A stretch of DNA of 64,000 nucleotides from Chitinophaga deserti (GTDB taxonomy: Bacteria; Bacteroidota; Bacteroidia; Chitinophagales; Chitinophagaceae): positions 186,001 through 250,000 of the forward strand of contig NZ_QFFK01000008.1 in the NCBI RefSeq assembly GCF_003149455.1. Reading direction: 5' to 3'. Made by a program: the position numbers and the translations under genes. Each line of letters begins with the position of its first letter. Position 1 is the first letter of the stretch. The notes under the pieces are model-generated. The model searched no databases. It was not told the origin of the DNA and saw nothing but the letters and a program-made list of their open reading frames with translations. Shown piece after piece: positions 43,893 to 52,446 of this stretch.

Positions 43893-44426
43893 CTACCAGT
43901 TGGCATAGGCCCGGTTAAAAATATCGTCTACCAGGTTGGGAACAATCTCCTGCAGCAGCTGAGGCTCCGCTTCGTTGATGGTACGCTGGGCGTTAAAATC
44001 GGCCGAACGGGAAAACGACTGATTGGTAAACCCTTTCTTATCACCTATCCTTTTTATGAAGGTAACATTCACGGTGATCGTTAAACGGGCGGATGCAGGC
44101 TTATCGATATCGGTAACGGCGGAGTTGCTTACGGAATACCCGGTAATGGTACCGCGGAACTCATAATCTGCCTTCTGATCATTGGTTTGGGTAAGGCGTG
44201 TTTGGGCAAGTATCTTCTGGCGCAGCTTTTCGGTTACGTTCTGGCTCAGCTGCGGGTTATTCTGCGGGGCACGGTTTTCGAAAAAACGCACAAACACGGT
44301 TTTAGCCTCCGGGTCAATGGTAGCGCCGTTAGCGGAATATTTAATGGTGCATCCGCCGATGCCTGTCCACAACAGGGCAACGCCTGCCAGCATGGCAATG
44401 TATCTGAACATAGGTCGTTTATTCAT
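43893..44426 (-). CDS. lptE: LptE-family LPS assembly lipoprotein
   Basis: The 177-residue lipoprotein has a lipobox cysteine near residue 26 (TGIGGCTIKYS). The Bacteroidota LptE pattern follows: FENRAPQNNPQLSQNVTEKL near residue 49, ADYEFRGTITGYSVSN near 86, and the end VDDIFNRAYANW. LptE plugs the LptD barrel and helps insert lipopolysaccharide in the outer membrane. The start codon overlaps the end of the sigma-54 activator gene by 8 bp, so translation is coupled. Confidence 0.9.
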   Translation of the reverse strand: MNKRPMFRYIAMLAGVALLWTGIGGCTIKYSANGATIDPEAKTVFVRFFENRAPQNNPQLSQNVTEKLRQKILAQTRLTQTNDQKADYEFRGTITGYSVSNSAVTDIDKPASARLTITVNVTFIKRIGDKKGFTNQSFSRSADFNAQRTINEAEPQLLQEIVPNLVDDIFNRAYANW

Positions 44427-45672
44427 GAATGTTATATTCCTTCAGTTTCCGGTATAAGGTACGTTCTGAAATGCCAAGATCGAGCGCGGCATCTTTTCTT
44501 TTCCCTTTATGCTTGCGCAGGGCCTTCTCAATCAGCTCTTTTTCTTTATCGGCGATAGACAAAGTTTCTTCCACCTCTTCGTGGTGATCGATAACATTGT
44601 CTTTCAGGATAATTGGCTGCTGCGGGGCAGGGGAGGAAATGATGTTGGGCGTTACCACCGGCGCCTCGTTCGGGGAATGGAAGCCGGAAATTGCCCCCGC
44701 ATCCTGGAAGGAGGCCGACTGGGCGATATTGGGATTTTGCAGGATGTCGAAGAACATCTTCTTCAGCTCCGTCACATCTTTCTTCATGTCGAAGAATAGC
44801 TTGTACAGGATGTCCCTTTCATTCGAGAAATCGCCGTTGCTCTGATTATGCCCGCCGGGTGCCAGCATGGGCAAGCGGTTTACTGCAGGCTGCTCCGGCA
44901 GGAAGTGCCGCAGATCCGGACCGGTCACCAGTTTGTCGGGCGCCAGTACAGAAATCTGTTCCGCGATATTCTTCAGTTCCCGCACGTTACCCGGCCAGGG
45001 ATAGTTGACGAGCAGCTCGCGCGCTTCATCATTCAGCTGAACGGAAGTGGTTTTGTATTTCTCCGCGAAATCCACAGCGAACTTACGGAAGAGCATATGA
45101 ATGTCTTCCTTACGGTCGCGCAGCGAAGGCACGCGGATGGGAACAGTGTTAAGACGGTAGTAAAGATCTTCCCGGAACTTGCCCTGCTGGGTGCGCTCGA
45201 GGAGATCGCGGTTGGTGGCGGCAATCACGCGTACATCGGTTTTCTGTACTTTGGATGAGCCCACACGGATGTATTCACCCGTTTCCAGCACGCGCAACAG
45301 GCGTGCCTGTGTGCCGAGGGGCATTTCCCCGATCTCATCGAGGAAGATGGTGCCGCCGTTCACGGTTTCGAAATAACCCTTGCGGCTGTCTACCGCCCCT
45401 GTGAAAGACCCTTTCTCGTGCCCGAAAAGCTCGGAATCGATGGTGCCTTCAGGGATGGCGCCGCAGTTTACGGCTATAAAAGGATTGTGTTTGCGGGCGC
45501 TTAACGCATGAATGATCTGAGAAAATACTTCCTTGCCCACACCGCTTTCGCCGGAAATCAGCACCGTAAGGTCGGTATTGGCGACCTGTGCCGCTACCTG
45601 CAGGGCGTAGTTAAGCGCCTGCGAGTTGCCGATGATGCCGAAGCGGTTTTTTATGCTTTGAATATTGTCCAT
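44419..45672 (-). CDS. Sigma-54 interaction domain transcriptional activator
   Basis: The 417-residue protein has no receiver domain. It starts directly with the AAA+ domain (about 10-245): Walker A GESGVGKE, the sigma-54 contact loop GSFTGA, Walker B GGTIFLDEIGEM and the arginine finger region FREDLYYRLN. A glutamine- and proline-rich linker with a helical stretch (about 265-365) precedes a Fis-type helix-turn-helix (KRKDAALDLGISERTLYRKL). It activates RpoN-dependent promoters by ATP hydrolysis; its signal input is unknown. The place between miaB and lptE is conserved in Bacteroidota as I recall. Confidence 0.93.
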   Translation of the reverse strand: MDNIQSIKNRFGIIGNSQALNYALQVAAQVANTDLTVLISGESGVGKEVFSQIIHALSARKHNPFIAVNCGAIPEGTIDSELFGHEKGSFTGAVDSRKGYFETVNGGTIFLDEIGEMPLGTQARLLRVLETGEYIRVGSSKVQKTDVRVIAATNRDLLERTQQGKFREDLYYRLNTVPIRVPSLRDRKEDIHMLFRKFAVDFAEKYKTTSVQLNDEARELLVNYPWPGNVRELKNIAEQISVLAPDKLVTGPDLRHFLPEQPAVNRLPMLAPGGHNQSNGDFSNERDILYKLFFDMKKDVTELKKMFFDILQNPNIAQSASFQDAGAISGFHSPNEAPVVTPNIISSPAPQQPIILKDNVIDHHEEVEETLSIADKEKELIEKALRKHKGKRKDAALDLGISERTLYRKLKEYNIHE

Positions 45673-45686
45673 TCAGTTATGTTTTA

Positions 45687-47105
45687 TCAGCAGCGCCCTA
45701 TCACCGTGGCGATAAGGGTGCCTGCCGTACAGTCATCAATTCTTACCATCACGTATTCGCCTTTCTGCAGGTCGCCCTTGTCGAAAACGGCGACTTTATT
45801 CTGATCCGTACGGCCGAACAGCTGGTCGTCAGATTTCTTGGAAACGCCTTCCACGAGTACTTTCACGGTTTTACCCACTTCTTTCTGCATGCTTTCGTGG
45901 GAGTGCCCGCGGTGCAGTGCCACGATCTCTGCCAGCCTGCGCTTCTTCACATCTTCCGGTACATCGTCCGTATACCTCCTGGCGGCCAGGGTACCCGGGC
46001 GCTCGGAATAGGCGAACATATAAGCGAGGTCGTACCGGGCGTAATCCATGACAGACATGGTGTCCTGATGGTCTTCTTCCGTTTCGGTACAGAACCCGGT
46101 GATCACGTCGGTAGAAATGGCGCAGTCGGGGAGTATCTCGCGGATACGGTCTACCTTCTTCATATACCATTCCCTTGTATAGGTGCGGTTCATCAGCTGC
46201 AGGATGCGCGTGGAGCCGCTTTGTACCGGGAGGTGGATGTAGTTGCAGATGTTTTCATGGCGGGCCATGGCATGTAGCACTTCATCGGTGATATCTTTCG
46301 GGTGGGAAGTGCTGAAGCGCACGCGGAGGAGGGGGCTGATATTGGCCACTCTTTCCAGCAGGTGGGCGAAAGTGATGGTTTCATCACCCGCTTCGTCCAT
46401 GTAATAATAGGAGTCCACATTCTGGCCCAGCAGCGTCACTTCGCGGTAGCCACGTTCAAAGAGATCGGTAGCTTCTGCGAGAATGGAATGCGGGTCGCGG
46501 CTGCGCTCGCGGCCACGGGTAAAAGGCACAACACAGAATGTGCACATATTGTTGCAGCCCCGCATGATGGAAACGAAAGCCGTAACCCCGTTGCTGTCGA
46601 GGCGTACGGGACTGATATCCCCGTAAGTTTCCTCCCGGCTGAGCAGTACGTTAATGGCTTTCTGGCCGGTACCTGCTTCCTCGATGAGGGAGGGAAGGGT
46701 GCGGTAAGCGTCCGGGCCGACCACCAGGTCAACCAGCTTTTCCTCTTCGAGGAACTTGGATTTGAGGCGCTCGGCCATACAACCCAGTACGCCTACGAGG
46801 AAGCCGGGCTTCTGCTGCTTGGTTTTCTTGAAGGTGGTAAGGCGCTGGCGAACGGTCTGCTCTGCCTTTTCGCGGATGGAGCAGGTGTTGAGCAGCACGA
46901 GGTCGGCTTCTTCCACGTTACGGGTGGCGCCGTAGCCCTGGGTATTGAGGATGGATGCCACGATTTCGGAATCGTTGAAATTCATCTGGCAACCATAACT
47001 TTCGATATAGAACTTTTTTGAATAGGTACGGGTATCTGCTGCCGCAGGAGCGATAGCTTCGCCCTGGCGGCTCTCATCATGTACTTTCTGAACTGTTTCC
47101 AGCAT
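45687..47105 (-). CDS. miaB: tRNA-2-methylthio-N6-isopentenyladenosine37 synthase MiaB
   Basis: The 472-residue radical SAM methylthiotransferase has the UPF0004 domain with three cluster cysteines (ESYGCQMNFNDSE, LNTCSIRE, GVLGCMAERL), the radical SAM motif MRGCNNMCTFCVVP, and a C-terminal TRAM domain (about 410-472). It adds a methylthio group to i6A37 in tRNAs reading codons that start with U. ATG at 47105 is used; a TTG three codons upstream is less likely. It is the first gene of the operon leading to secG. Confidence 0.95.
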   Translation of the reverse strand: MLETVQKVHDESRQGEAIAPAAADTRTYSKKFYIESYGCQMNFNDSEIVASILNTQGYGATRNVEEADLVLLNTCSIREKAEQTVRQRLTTFKKTKQQKPGFLVGVLGCMAERLKSKFLEEEKLVDLVVGPDAYRTLPSLIEEAGTGQKAINVLLSREETYGDISPVRLDSNGVTAFVSIMRGCNNMCTFCVVPFTRGRERSRDPHSILAEATDLFERGYREVTLLGQNVDSYYYMDEAGDETITFAHLLERVANISPLLRVRFSTSHPKDITDEVLHAMARHENICNYIHLPVQSGSTRILQLMNRTYTREWYMKKVDRIREILPDCAISTDVITGFCTETEEDHQDTMSVMDYARYDLAYMFAYSERPGTLAARRYTDDVPEDVKKRRLAEIVALHRGHSHESMQKEVGKTVKVLVEGVSKKSDDQLFGRTDQNKVAVFDKGDLQKGEYVMVRIDDCTAGTLIATVIGRC

Positions 47106-47127
47106 GCCTGTCAAAATTTAAGAACTG

Positions 47128-47135
47128 CAAACTTA
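47128..47135 (-). promoter_or_regulatory. Candidate -7 box of miaB
   Basis: On the minus strand TAAGTTTG fits TAnnTTTG 22 bp before the ATG. An upstream TTTG is not present at the usual spacing. Confidence 0.4.
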
Positions 47136-47251
47136 CATAAAAAAATGACAGAATGACAGGAAGAATCACGGTTAATAGGGGAGAAATACAGCCATTTAAC
47201 AGTGTTTTCACTTAATTAACATACCGGGAGGGTTATAACAGACCCCTTATT

Positions 47252-47371
47252 CCTTCAGTGAACCTTCAGTCATCCTTCAGTGATCCTTCAGTCAAACACC
47301 CTCAAACCTGTACCACCACTGAACACCACTGAAGGATCACTGAAGGATGTCAGTAGGATGTCAGCAGGTTT
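47252..47371. repeat. Inverted array of 11-bp repeats
   Basis: The left arm has four units beginning CCTTCAGT at 47252, 47263, 47274 and 47285, exactly 11 bp apart. The right arm has inverted units at 47328 (ACTGAAGGATC), 47339 (ACTGAAGGATG), 47350 (TCAGTAGGATG) and 47361 (TCAGCAGGTTT). Bases 47271-47292 and 47328-47349 form a perfect 22-bp inverted repeat around a 35-bp spacer. Confidence 0.85.
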
Positions 47372-47383
47372 TGAAAAGACTTA

Positions 47384-47415
47384 TTTGGTATTATGCAAAC
47401 GGTTGCATAATTTAG
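47384..47415 (+). promoter_or_regulatory. Promoter of the secreted sugar dehydrogenase gene, with a LacI-type operator
   Basis: TTTG (47384-47387), a 20-nt spacer and TAATTTAG (47408-47415, one mismatch) form a promoter. Inside it lies the palindrome 47390-47411, ATTATGCAA-ACGG-TTGCATAAT. Its core GCAAACGGTTGC has the CG centre typical of LacI/GalR-family operators. A repressor there would cover both boxes. The leader to the ATG would be about 190 nt, without another feature that I see. Confidence 0.65.
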
Positions 47416-47608
47416 AATAGTGTTGATCCTGTAAAGAAGAGCGCACCGGTCCGGATAGCAACACCCTAATGCTACAACTATATGCTGATTTGAATAAAAC
47501 CCTGCCCGGAAAGAACTGATCCCGTTATGAACCGTTAGCTGAAATGCCCGCAGGAGCCTTGGTTTCCCACTATGCTCTATTGTTAACAATCATAAAACCC
47601 GATCCCTT

Positions 47609-50600
47609 ATGACGAAAACTGTTCCCAACAGATTCCGGCGGTATTCCATCGCCCTGCTCGCTTTATTTCTTTCCTTCTTAATGCAATCGTATGCACAAAC
47701 CCTGCCCGCTAACTTCTCCAGGGTCAGCGTTACGGCAGGGCTCACCGGTCCCACCTCCTTCGCCCACCTGCCCGACGGCAGGATCCTCATTTGCCAGCAA
47801 AACGGCCAGCTGCGGGTATTTAAAAACAATGCCCTCCTCAGTACTCCGGCCGTTTCCCTGTCCGTAAACACCAGCGGCGAAAGAGGCCTCATCGGTATTG
47901 CGGTAGACCCTGCTTTCAGTACCAACAGCTACATCTACCTGTATTACACCGCTTCTTCCGGTCCGCATAACCGGGTGAGCCGCTTTACCATGAACGGCGA
48001 CCTGGCGCAGTCGGAACTGGCCTTGCTGGACATGCCTACCCTCAGCGCCATTTACCACAACGGCGGCGGCCTTGCCTTCGACAATACCGGTAAACTGCTC
48101 ATTGCCACCGGCGATAACAAGGTTGGCGCCAACTCCTCGAACCTGGACAGCTACCTCGGTAAAGTGCTCCGCATCAATACCGATGGTACCGTACCCTCCG
48201 GCAACCCCTTTACGGGCGGCGCCCAGCGCAGCAGGGTATGGGCTTACGGCCTGCGCAACCCCTTCACCATCGCCACAGATCCCGTAAGCGGTAAAATCTA
48301 TGTGAACGATGTGGGCGAAGCCACCTGGGAAGAAGTGAACGACGCTACTGTTAGCGGCCGCAACTTCGGCTGGCCCACCAAAGAAGGGATGTGTACATCC
48401 GGCTGTACAGGCTTTACCAATCCCATCTATGTATACGCCACCAACCGGGATGCCAGTCCGCCTAACGGCCAGGGCTGCGCCATCAATGGCGGTACTTTCC
48501 TGAACAGCACGGGAAGCAACTGGCCTGCAACGTATCACGGCAAATACTTCTTCCTCGATTACTGCGGCTCCTGGATCGATTATATCAATCCCGCTTCACC
48601 ATCCACCCGCAACAGTTTCGGAACCGGCCTCAGCGATGAGCTCACTACCATGAAGCAGGGCACGGATGGCAACCTGTATTTCCTCCGCAGGGCTAACAAT
48701 ACGCTGTATAAAATCATCTATACCGGCAGCGCTGCACCCGTTATCACCTCGCAGCCGCAAAGCATCACCGTACCACAGGGTGGCAACGCCACCTTCACGG
48801 TAACTGCTACCGGAACGCCTGCGCCCACTTATCAGTGGAGGAAAGGCACTGCCAATATTGCCGGGGCTACGGCTGCATCTTATACGATCAGCAATGTACA
48901 GCCCGCCAATGCCGGCAGTTATAACGTAGTAGTCACCAACTCCGCCGGTACTGTAACCAGCGCCAATGCAACCCTCACCGTGTCTGCCCCCAATACCCTG
49001 CCTGCAGCTACCATTCTTACTCCGGCCAACAACTCGGTGTTCCGCGGTGGGGATGTGATTCAATACAGCGGTTCGGCTACTGATGCAGAAGATGGTACAT
49101 TACCAGCTTCAGCTTTTGTATGGTGGGTAGATTTCCATCATGCCAACCACCACCATCCCGGTCCTGCACTTACTCCCGGCGCCACTTCGGGCAGCTTCCC
49201 CATTTCCACACAGGGCCATACCGAAACCGATATCTGGTACCGGCTGTACCTTGAAGTGACGGACGCGCAGGGCGGGAAAGACACCTCTTATATCGAGATC
49301 TTCCCCGTAACTACAGACATCACACTGCAAACCGTTCCCGCAGGGCTCACCATCACGCTGAACGATATCCCGTATGTAACGCCGCATGTACAGAATTCAC
49401 TTTCCGGCATGGTAAGGCCAATGGCTGCGCCCAGCCCGCAAACGCTCAATGGTACCACTTATGTTTTCGATTACTGGGAACATGGCGGAACAAGGGAGCA
49501 GAACATCACTGTAACCGATAATCCCGCCACTTATAAAGCAGTATTCAAAACCGCACCTGCGCCCATCAACCTCGCACCGGTGCACGATGCTTATGTGCGC
49601 GACGGTACCAACGCGGCCATCACGCATGGCACTACAGATTCTACGTTGCTCATCACCAAAGTATCTCCCGCAGGGCAGCTCAACAATGCCCGCGAAAGCT
49701 ACCTGCAGTTCGATCTGAGCAGTATAACTGATCCGCTTGCATCTGTAGTACTGAAAGTGTACGGTAAGCTGGACCTCACCACCGTGCCCTCAGTAGGTGT
49801 AGGTGCATATTCCGTAGCCAACACTACCTGGACGGAAAACACGCTCACCTGGAACAACAAACCCGCTACCAGCGCAAACCCTCTGGCTACCGTAACCGTC
49901 AGCAATACGGCATTCGCTTATTACCATTTCGATGTAACGGCGTATGTGCAGGCAGAAAAAGCCGCAGGCCGCAACAAAGTATCGTTTGCTTTGAAGAGCC
50001 AGGCAGCGCATGATCCGCGCATCTTCTGGAATGCCAGCGAATTTGGATCAAATGGTCCGCAGCTGACGGTCATCACACAGGGTGGCGGAACCGAACCGCC
50101 CTGCGATCCTGTAACCGCCAGTGGTAACGATGGCAACGTACCGGCCAATGTGCTGGATAATAACCTCGCCACCCGCTGGTCTATGCAGGGCGATGGGGAA
50201 TGGATCGCTTTCTGCCTGGGTGATACGCTCAACGTAACCGCAGTACAGATCGCGTTCTACAGTGGTGATGTGCGCTCATCCAACTTCGATATACAGGCGG
50301 GGAACGATGGCAGTACCTGGACTACGGTATCCGCCAACCGGAGCAGCAGCGGCACATCACTGGCGCTGGAAACATTTAATATCCCGACCACGCAGGCCAA
50401 GTACATCCGCATCCTCGGTCATGGCAACAGCGTGAACTTATGGAACAGTTACACCGAAGTAAAATTCGTAACCGGCGGCGGTGGCGGCACAGTGGAAACA
50501 CCGCTTACTGCCATCCACGACGCATATGTCCGCAATGGAACTAATGCCACCGTGACGCATGGCACTACCGATCCCAATGCGCTTATCGTGAAGCTGAATA

Positions 50601-51328
50601 GTAGTCCTACAGCTGGAAACGACCGCATCACTTATCTCACCTTCAACACTGCTGGCATTACCGGCACAGTGAGCAATGTGAAGATCAGGCTGTTTGGCGG
50701 GCTTACTGACAACCGCAGCGCCAACATACCCGTCAGCGCCAGCAGCGTAGCCACTACCACCTGGACGGAAAGCACCCTTACCTTCAACAACAAACCCGCT
50801 GCAGGTACAACTGCACTGGCCTCCGCTACGATTACTGATTCGGTACCCCGTTTCTACAATTGGGATGTTACCAGCTATGTAAACGCGGAAAGAGCGGCTG
50901 GCAGGAACACCGTATCATTCGCCATACAAGCCACGGCGGTATCCACGCCTATCCTGAGCTTCCGGTCAGATGAAGCAGGGGGTAATGTTCCGCAGCTGAT
51001 CTTCACGCATACGCAATCCCTTGCGCCTGCAGCTATTGCAGCCGGCAAGCTCCCTGAACAGGAGCAGACTGCCAGCGCAGTGCTGCATAGTTTCCCGAGT
51101 CCCTTCCGCGATGTATTGTTAGTAACCTATTCGCTGAAAAAGGCAGGGCGTGTGCAGCTGGCATTGTTTGATATGCAGGGCAGGGAAGTGGCCCGTCTGG
51201 CCGATGGCGTGCAGCCTGCGGGCCAACACCGTACGAGCTTTGCTACCGGCAAACACCCCGCCGGTATCTACATCCTGAAACTGACCCACGGCAATAAAGC
51301 CATCACCCAAAAACTGATGAAAGAATAA
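47609..51328 (+). CDS. Secreted PQQ-type glucose/sorbosone dehydrogenase-like mosaic protein with a T9SS tail
   Basis: The 1239-residue protein has a signal peptide (ALLALFLSFLMQSYAQ). The six-bladed propeller of the glucose/sorbosone dehydrogenase family follows (about 32-370), with GERGLIGIAVDP, HNGGGLAFDNTGKL and EVNDATVSGRNFGWP. Next come an Ig-like domain (about 378-460), a PKD-like part (465-650), a DNRLRE domain (about 655-828), an F5/8 type C-like carbohydrate-binding domain (about 835-950), a second DNRLRE domain (965-1140), and a C-terminal type IX secretion sorting domain (about 1155-1239). It is probably a secreted, surface-attached sugar oxidoreductase with binding modules. Activity is inferred from fold only. 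Confidence 0.88.
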   Translation: MTKTVPNRFRRYSIALLALFLSFLMQSYAQTLPANFSRVSVTAGLTGPTSFAHLPDGRILICQQNGQLRVFKNNALLSTPAVSLSVNTSGERGLIGIAVDPAFSTNSYIYLYYTASSGPHNRVSRFTMNGDLAQSELALLDMPTLSAIYHNGGGLAFDNTGKLLIATGDNKVGANSSNLDSYLGKVLRINTDGTVPSGNPFTGGAQRSRVWAYGLRNPFTIATDPVSGKIYVNDVGEATWEEVNDATVSGRNFGWPTKEGMCTSGCTGFTNPIYVYATNRDASPPNGQGCAINGGTFLNSTGSNWPATYHGKYFFLDYCGSWIDYINPASPSTRNSFGTGLSDELTTMKQGTDGNLYFLRRANNTLYKIIYTGSAAPVITSQPQSITVPQGGNATFTVTATGTPAPTYQWRKGTANIAGATAASYTISNVQPANAGSYNVVVTNSAGTVTSANATLTVSAPNTLPAATILTPANNSVFRGGDVIQYSGSATDAEDGTLPASAFVWWVDFHHANHHHPGPALTPGATSGSFPISTQGHTETDIWYRLYLEVTDAQGGKDTSYIEIFPVTTDITLQTVPAGLTITLNDIPYVTPHVQNSLSGMVRPMAAPSPQTLNGTTYVFDYWEHGGTREQNITVTDNPATYKAVFKTAPAPINLAPVHDAYVRDGTNAAITHGTTDSTLLITKVSPAGQLNNARESYLQFDLSSITDPLASVVLKVYGKLDLTTVPSVGVGAYSVANTTWTENTLTWNNKPATSANPLATVTVSNTAFAYYHFDVTAYVQAEKAAGRNKVSFALKSQAAHDPRIFWNASEFGSNGPQLTVITQGGGTEPPCDPVTASGNDGNVPANVLDNNLATRWSMQGDGEWIAFCLGDTLNVTAVQIAFYSGDVRSSNFDIQAGNDGSTWTTVSANRSSSGTSLALETFNIPTTQAKYIRILGHGNSVNLWNSYTEVKFVTGGGGGTVETPLTAIHDAYVRNGTNATVTHGTTDPNALIVKLNSSPTAGNDRITYLTFNTAGITGTVSNVKIRLFGGLTDNRSANIPVSASSVATTTWTESTLTFNNKPAAGTTALASATITDSVPRFYNWDVTSYVNAERAAGRNTVSFAIQATAVSTPILSFRSDEAGGNVPQLIFTHTQSLAPAAIAAGKLPEQEQTASAVLHSFPSPFRDVLLVTYSLKKAGRVQLALFDMQGREVARLADGVQPAGQHRTSFATGKHPAGIYILKLTHGNKAITQKLMKE

Positions 51329-51334
51329 CACCAA

Positions 51335-51362
51335 AGCGGCAGCACACCCATGTGCTGCCGCT
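51335..51362 (+). terminator. Hairpin after the sugar dehydrogenase gene
   Basis: AGCGGCAGCACA and its exact complement form a 12-bp stem with a CCCA loop 7 bp after the stop. An AT-rich stretch with T5 follows a few bases later. Confidence 0.7.
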
Positions 51363-51384
51363 ATTAAATTTTTGGATGTGGATA

Positions 51385-51417
51385 TTTGTTATCTAATTCC
51401 AAACAATTGTATATTTG
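51385..51417 (+). promoter_or_regulatory. Promoter of tRNA-Gly
   Basis: TTTG (51385-51388), a 21-nt spacer and TATATTTG (51410-51417) match the Bacteroidota consensus in full. The tRNA starts 33 bp after the box. Confidence 0.75.
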
Positions 51418-51449
51418 TTTCCCTTCCGGAGAAATCGAGGGAGGGAAAA

Positions 51450-51522
51450 GCGGGAATAGCTCATTTGGTAGAGCATCAGCTTCCCAAGCTGAGGGTGGCC
51501 GGTTCGAGCCCGGTTTCCCGCT
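51450..51522 (+). tRNA. tRNA-Gly, anticodon CCC
   Basis: The cloverleaf closes fully. The acceptor stem pairs GCGGGAA with TTCCCGC, the D-arm is GCTC-N8-GAGC, the anticodon stem TCAGC/GCTGA encloses the loop TTCCCAA (anticodon CCC, codon GGG), and the T-arm CCGG-TTCGAGC-CCGG has the standard loop. The CCA end is not encoded. A promoter lies upstream and a terminator downstream. Confidence 0.96.
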
Positions 51523-51530
51523 CAATAGAA

Positions 51531-51561
51531 AAGCAAACGTTTAACGGCGTTTGCTTTTTTT
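51531..51561 (+). terminator. Terminator after tRNA-Gly
   Basis: AAGCAAACG pairs with CGTTTGCTT around an 8-nt loop and ends in a run of seven T. Confidence 0.9.
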
Positions 51562-52058
51562 GTTTTACTGGTTTCTCCTGGTTTAAACCGTAGATTTTTC
51601 AGGTTTCGAAAGCTTCTAACACTAAAGTAACTCCCCTTGAAAATTATGCTGCCTCATTGCATTGGTCTTTCGTTGTTCCGCAAACTGTGATGCAATGGTA
51701 TTAGATATTCTCCAATCAATCTGCCAATTGTGATGGTGCGTTTTTTGTACTTTTAACCTCAACAGGATGTCTATGTTCTGGCAATCTAAGCTGCCATTTC
51801 TTATTTAAATCCGGCCAGGGAGGGGGATCTTGTGCCATCGCAGCGGCAGTTACTCTTTACGCCCGGTGCCAGAACCCGGTTATTGTATAGGGCAATTGGC
51901 CATAAGACTACGTGTGTTTTGCCGTAAGTTATTCATTATCAATATTTGTTATCCCGTATATTGTAAGGCATAGCTCCTCACTGCCAACCATTACCATGGG
52001 CTGCAGGTGTCCATCTTACCTATACTCCACCTGCCATCAGCTATACTTTAAAGCGGGA

Positions 52059-52102
52059 TCAAGTCCACCTCAAGTCCACCTCATGTCCACCTCAAGACCG
52101 CC
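52059..52102. repeat. Four tandem 11-bp repeats
   Basis: The units are TCAAGTCCACC, TCAAGTCCACC, TCATGTCCACC and TCAAGACCGCC, without gaps. Confidence 0.9.
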
Positions 52103-52169
52103 TTATCGACGCGTTTAATTGCTATTTCACCAGTAGTTGCTTTCTGTTAGACTAAGAGATAACTGCTTC

Positions 52170-52198
52170 TAATAAGGATGTAATAAGGATGTAATAAG
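52170..52198. repeat. 11-bp repeats, two full and one partial
   Basis: TAATAAGGATG occurs twice in tandem, followed by TAATAAG of a third unit. Confidence 0.85.
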
Positions 52199-52446
52199 CA
52201 ATTTGTATGCATGTTCCGGCTTGTTGCAAGCATTGAATAAGCTTTTGAGTGCTTTCTGAATGTATATCAGGCATCCATCACCTCCGGTAAAGTAAAAAGC
52301 CATTGCCATTAATTCATTAACCTCAGCTATACAGCCTTATCCGGTAATATCATGCATTTACGTTAAATTAGGATAGCCAAAACCCTGTTGCAAGAATGGC
52401 TTGCCACAGCACAACAACTTACTATCATCCCGTTTAATGAAATACC

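Larger units (their letters stand above)
51600..52440. other. Non-coding stretch after tRNA-Gly
   Basis: About 840 bp without a convincing intact gene. On the minus strand two overlapping short frames in different phases (51716-51838, 40 codons, and 51622-51760) read like protein and could be a degraded gene. CATTGCAT near 51655 has an inverted copy near 51690. Two 11-bp repeat arrays lie at 52059-52102 and 52170-52198. The location directly behind a tRNA and before small unknown genes fits an integration site, but I see no duplicated tRNA end. Confidence 0.45.

Noticed and set aside
47252..52198. CRISPR array
   Set aside because: The repeat units are 11 bp without spacers, and no cas gene is present.
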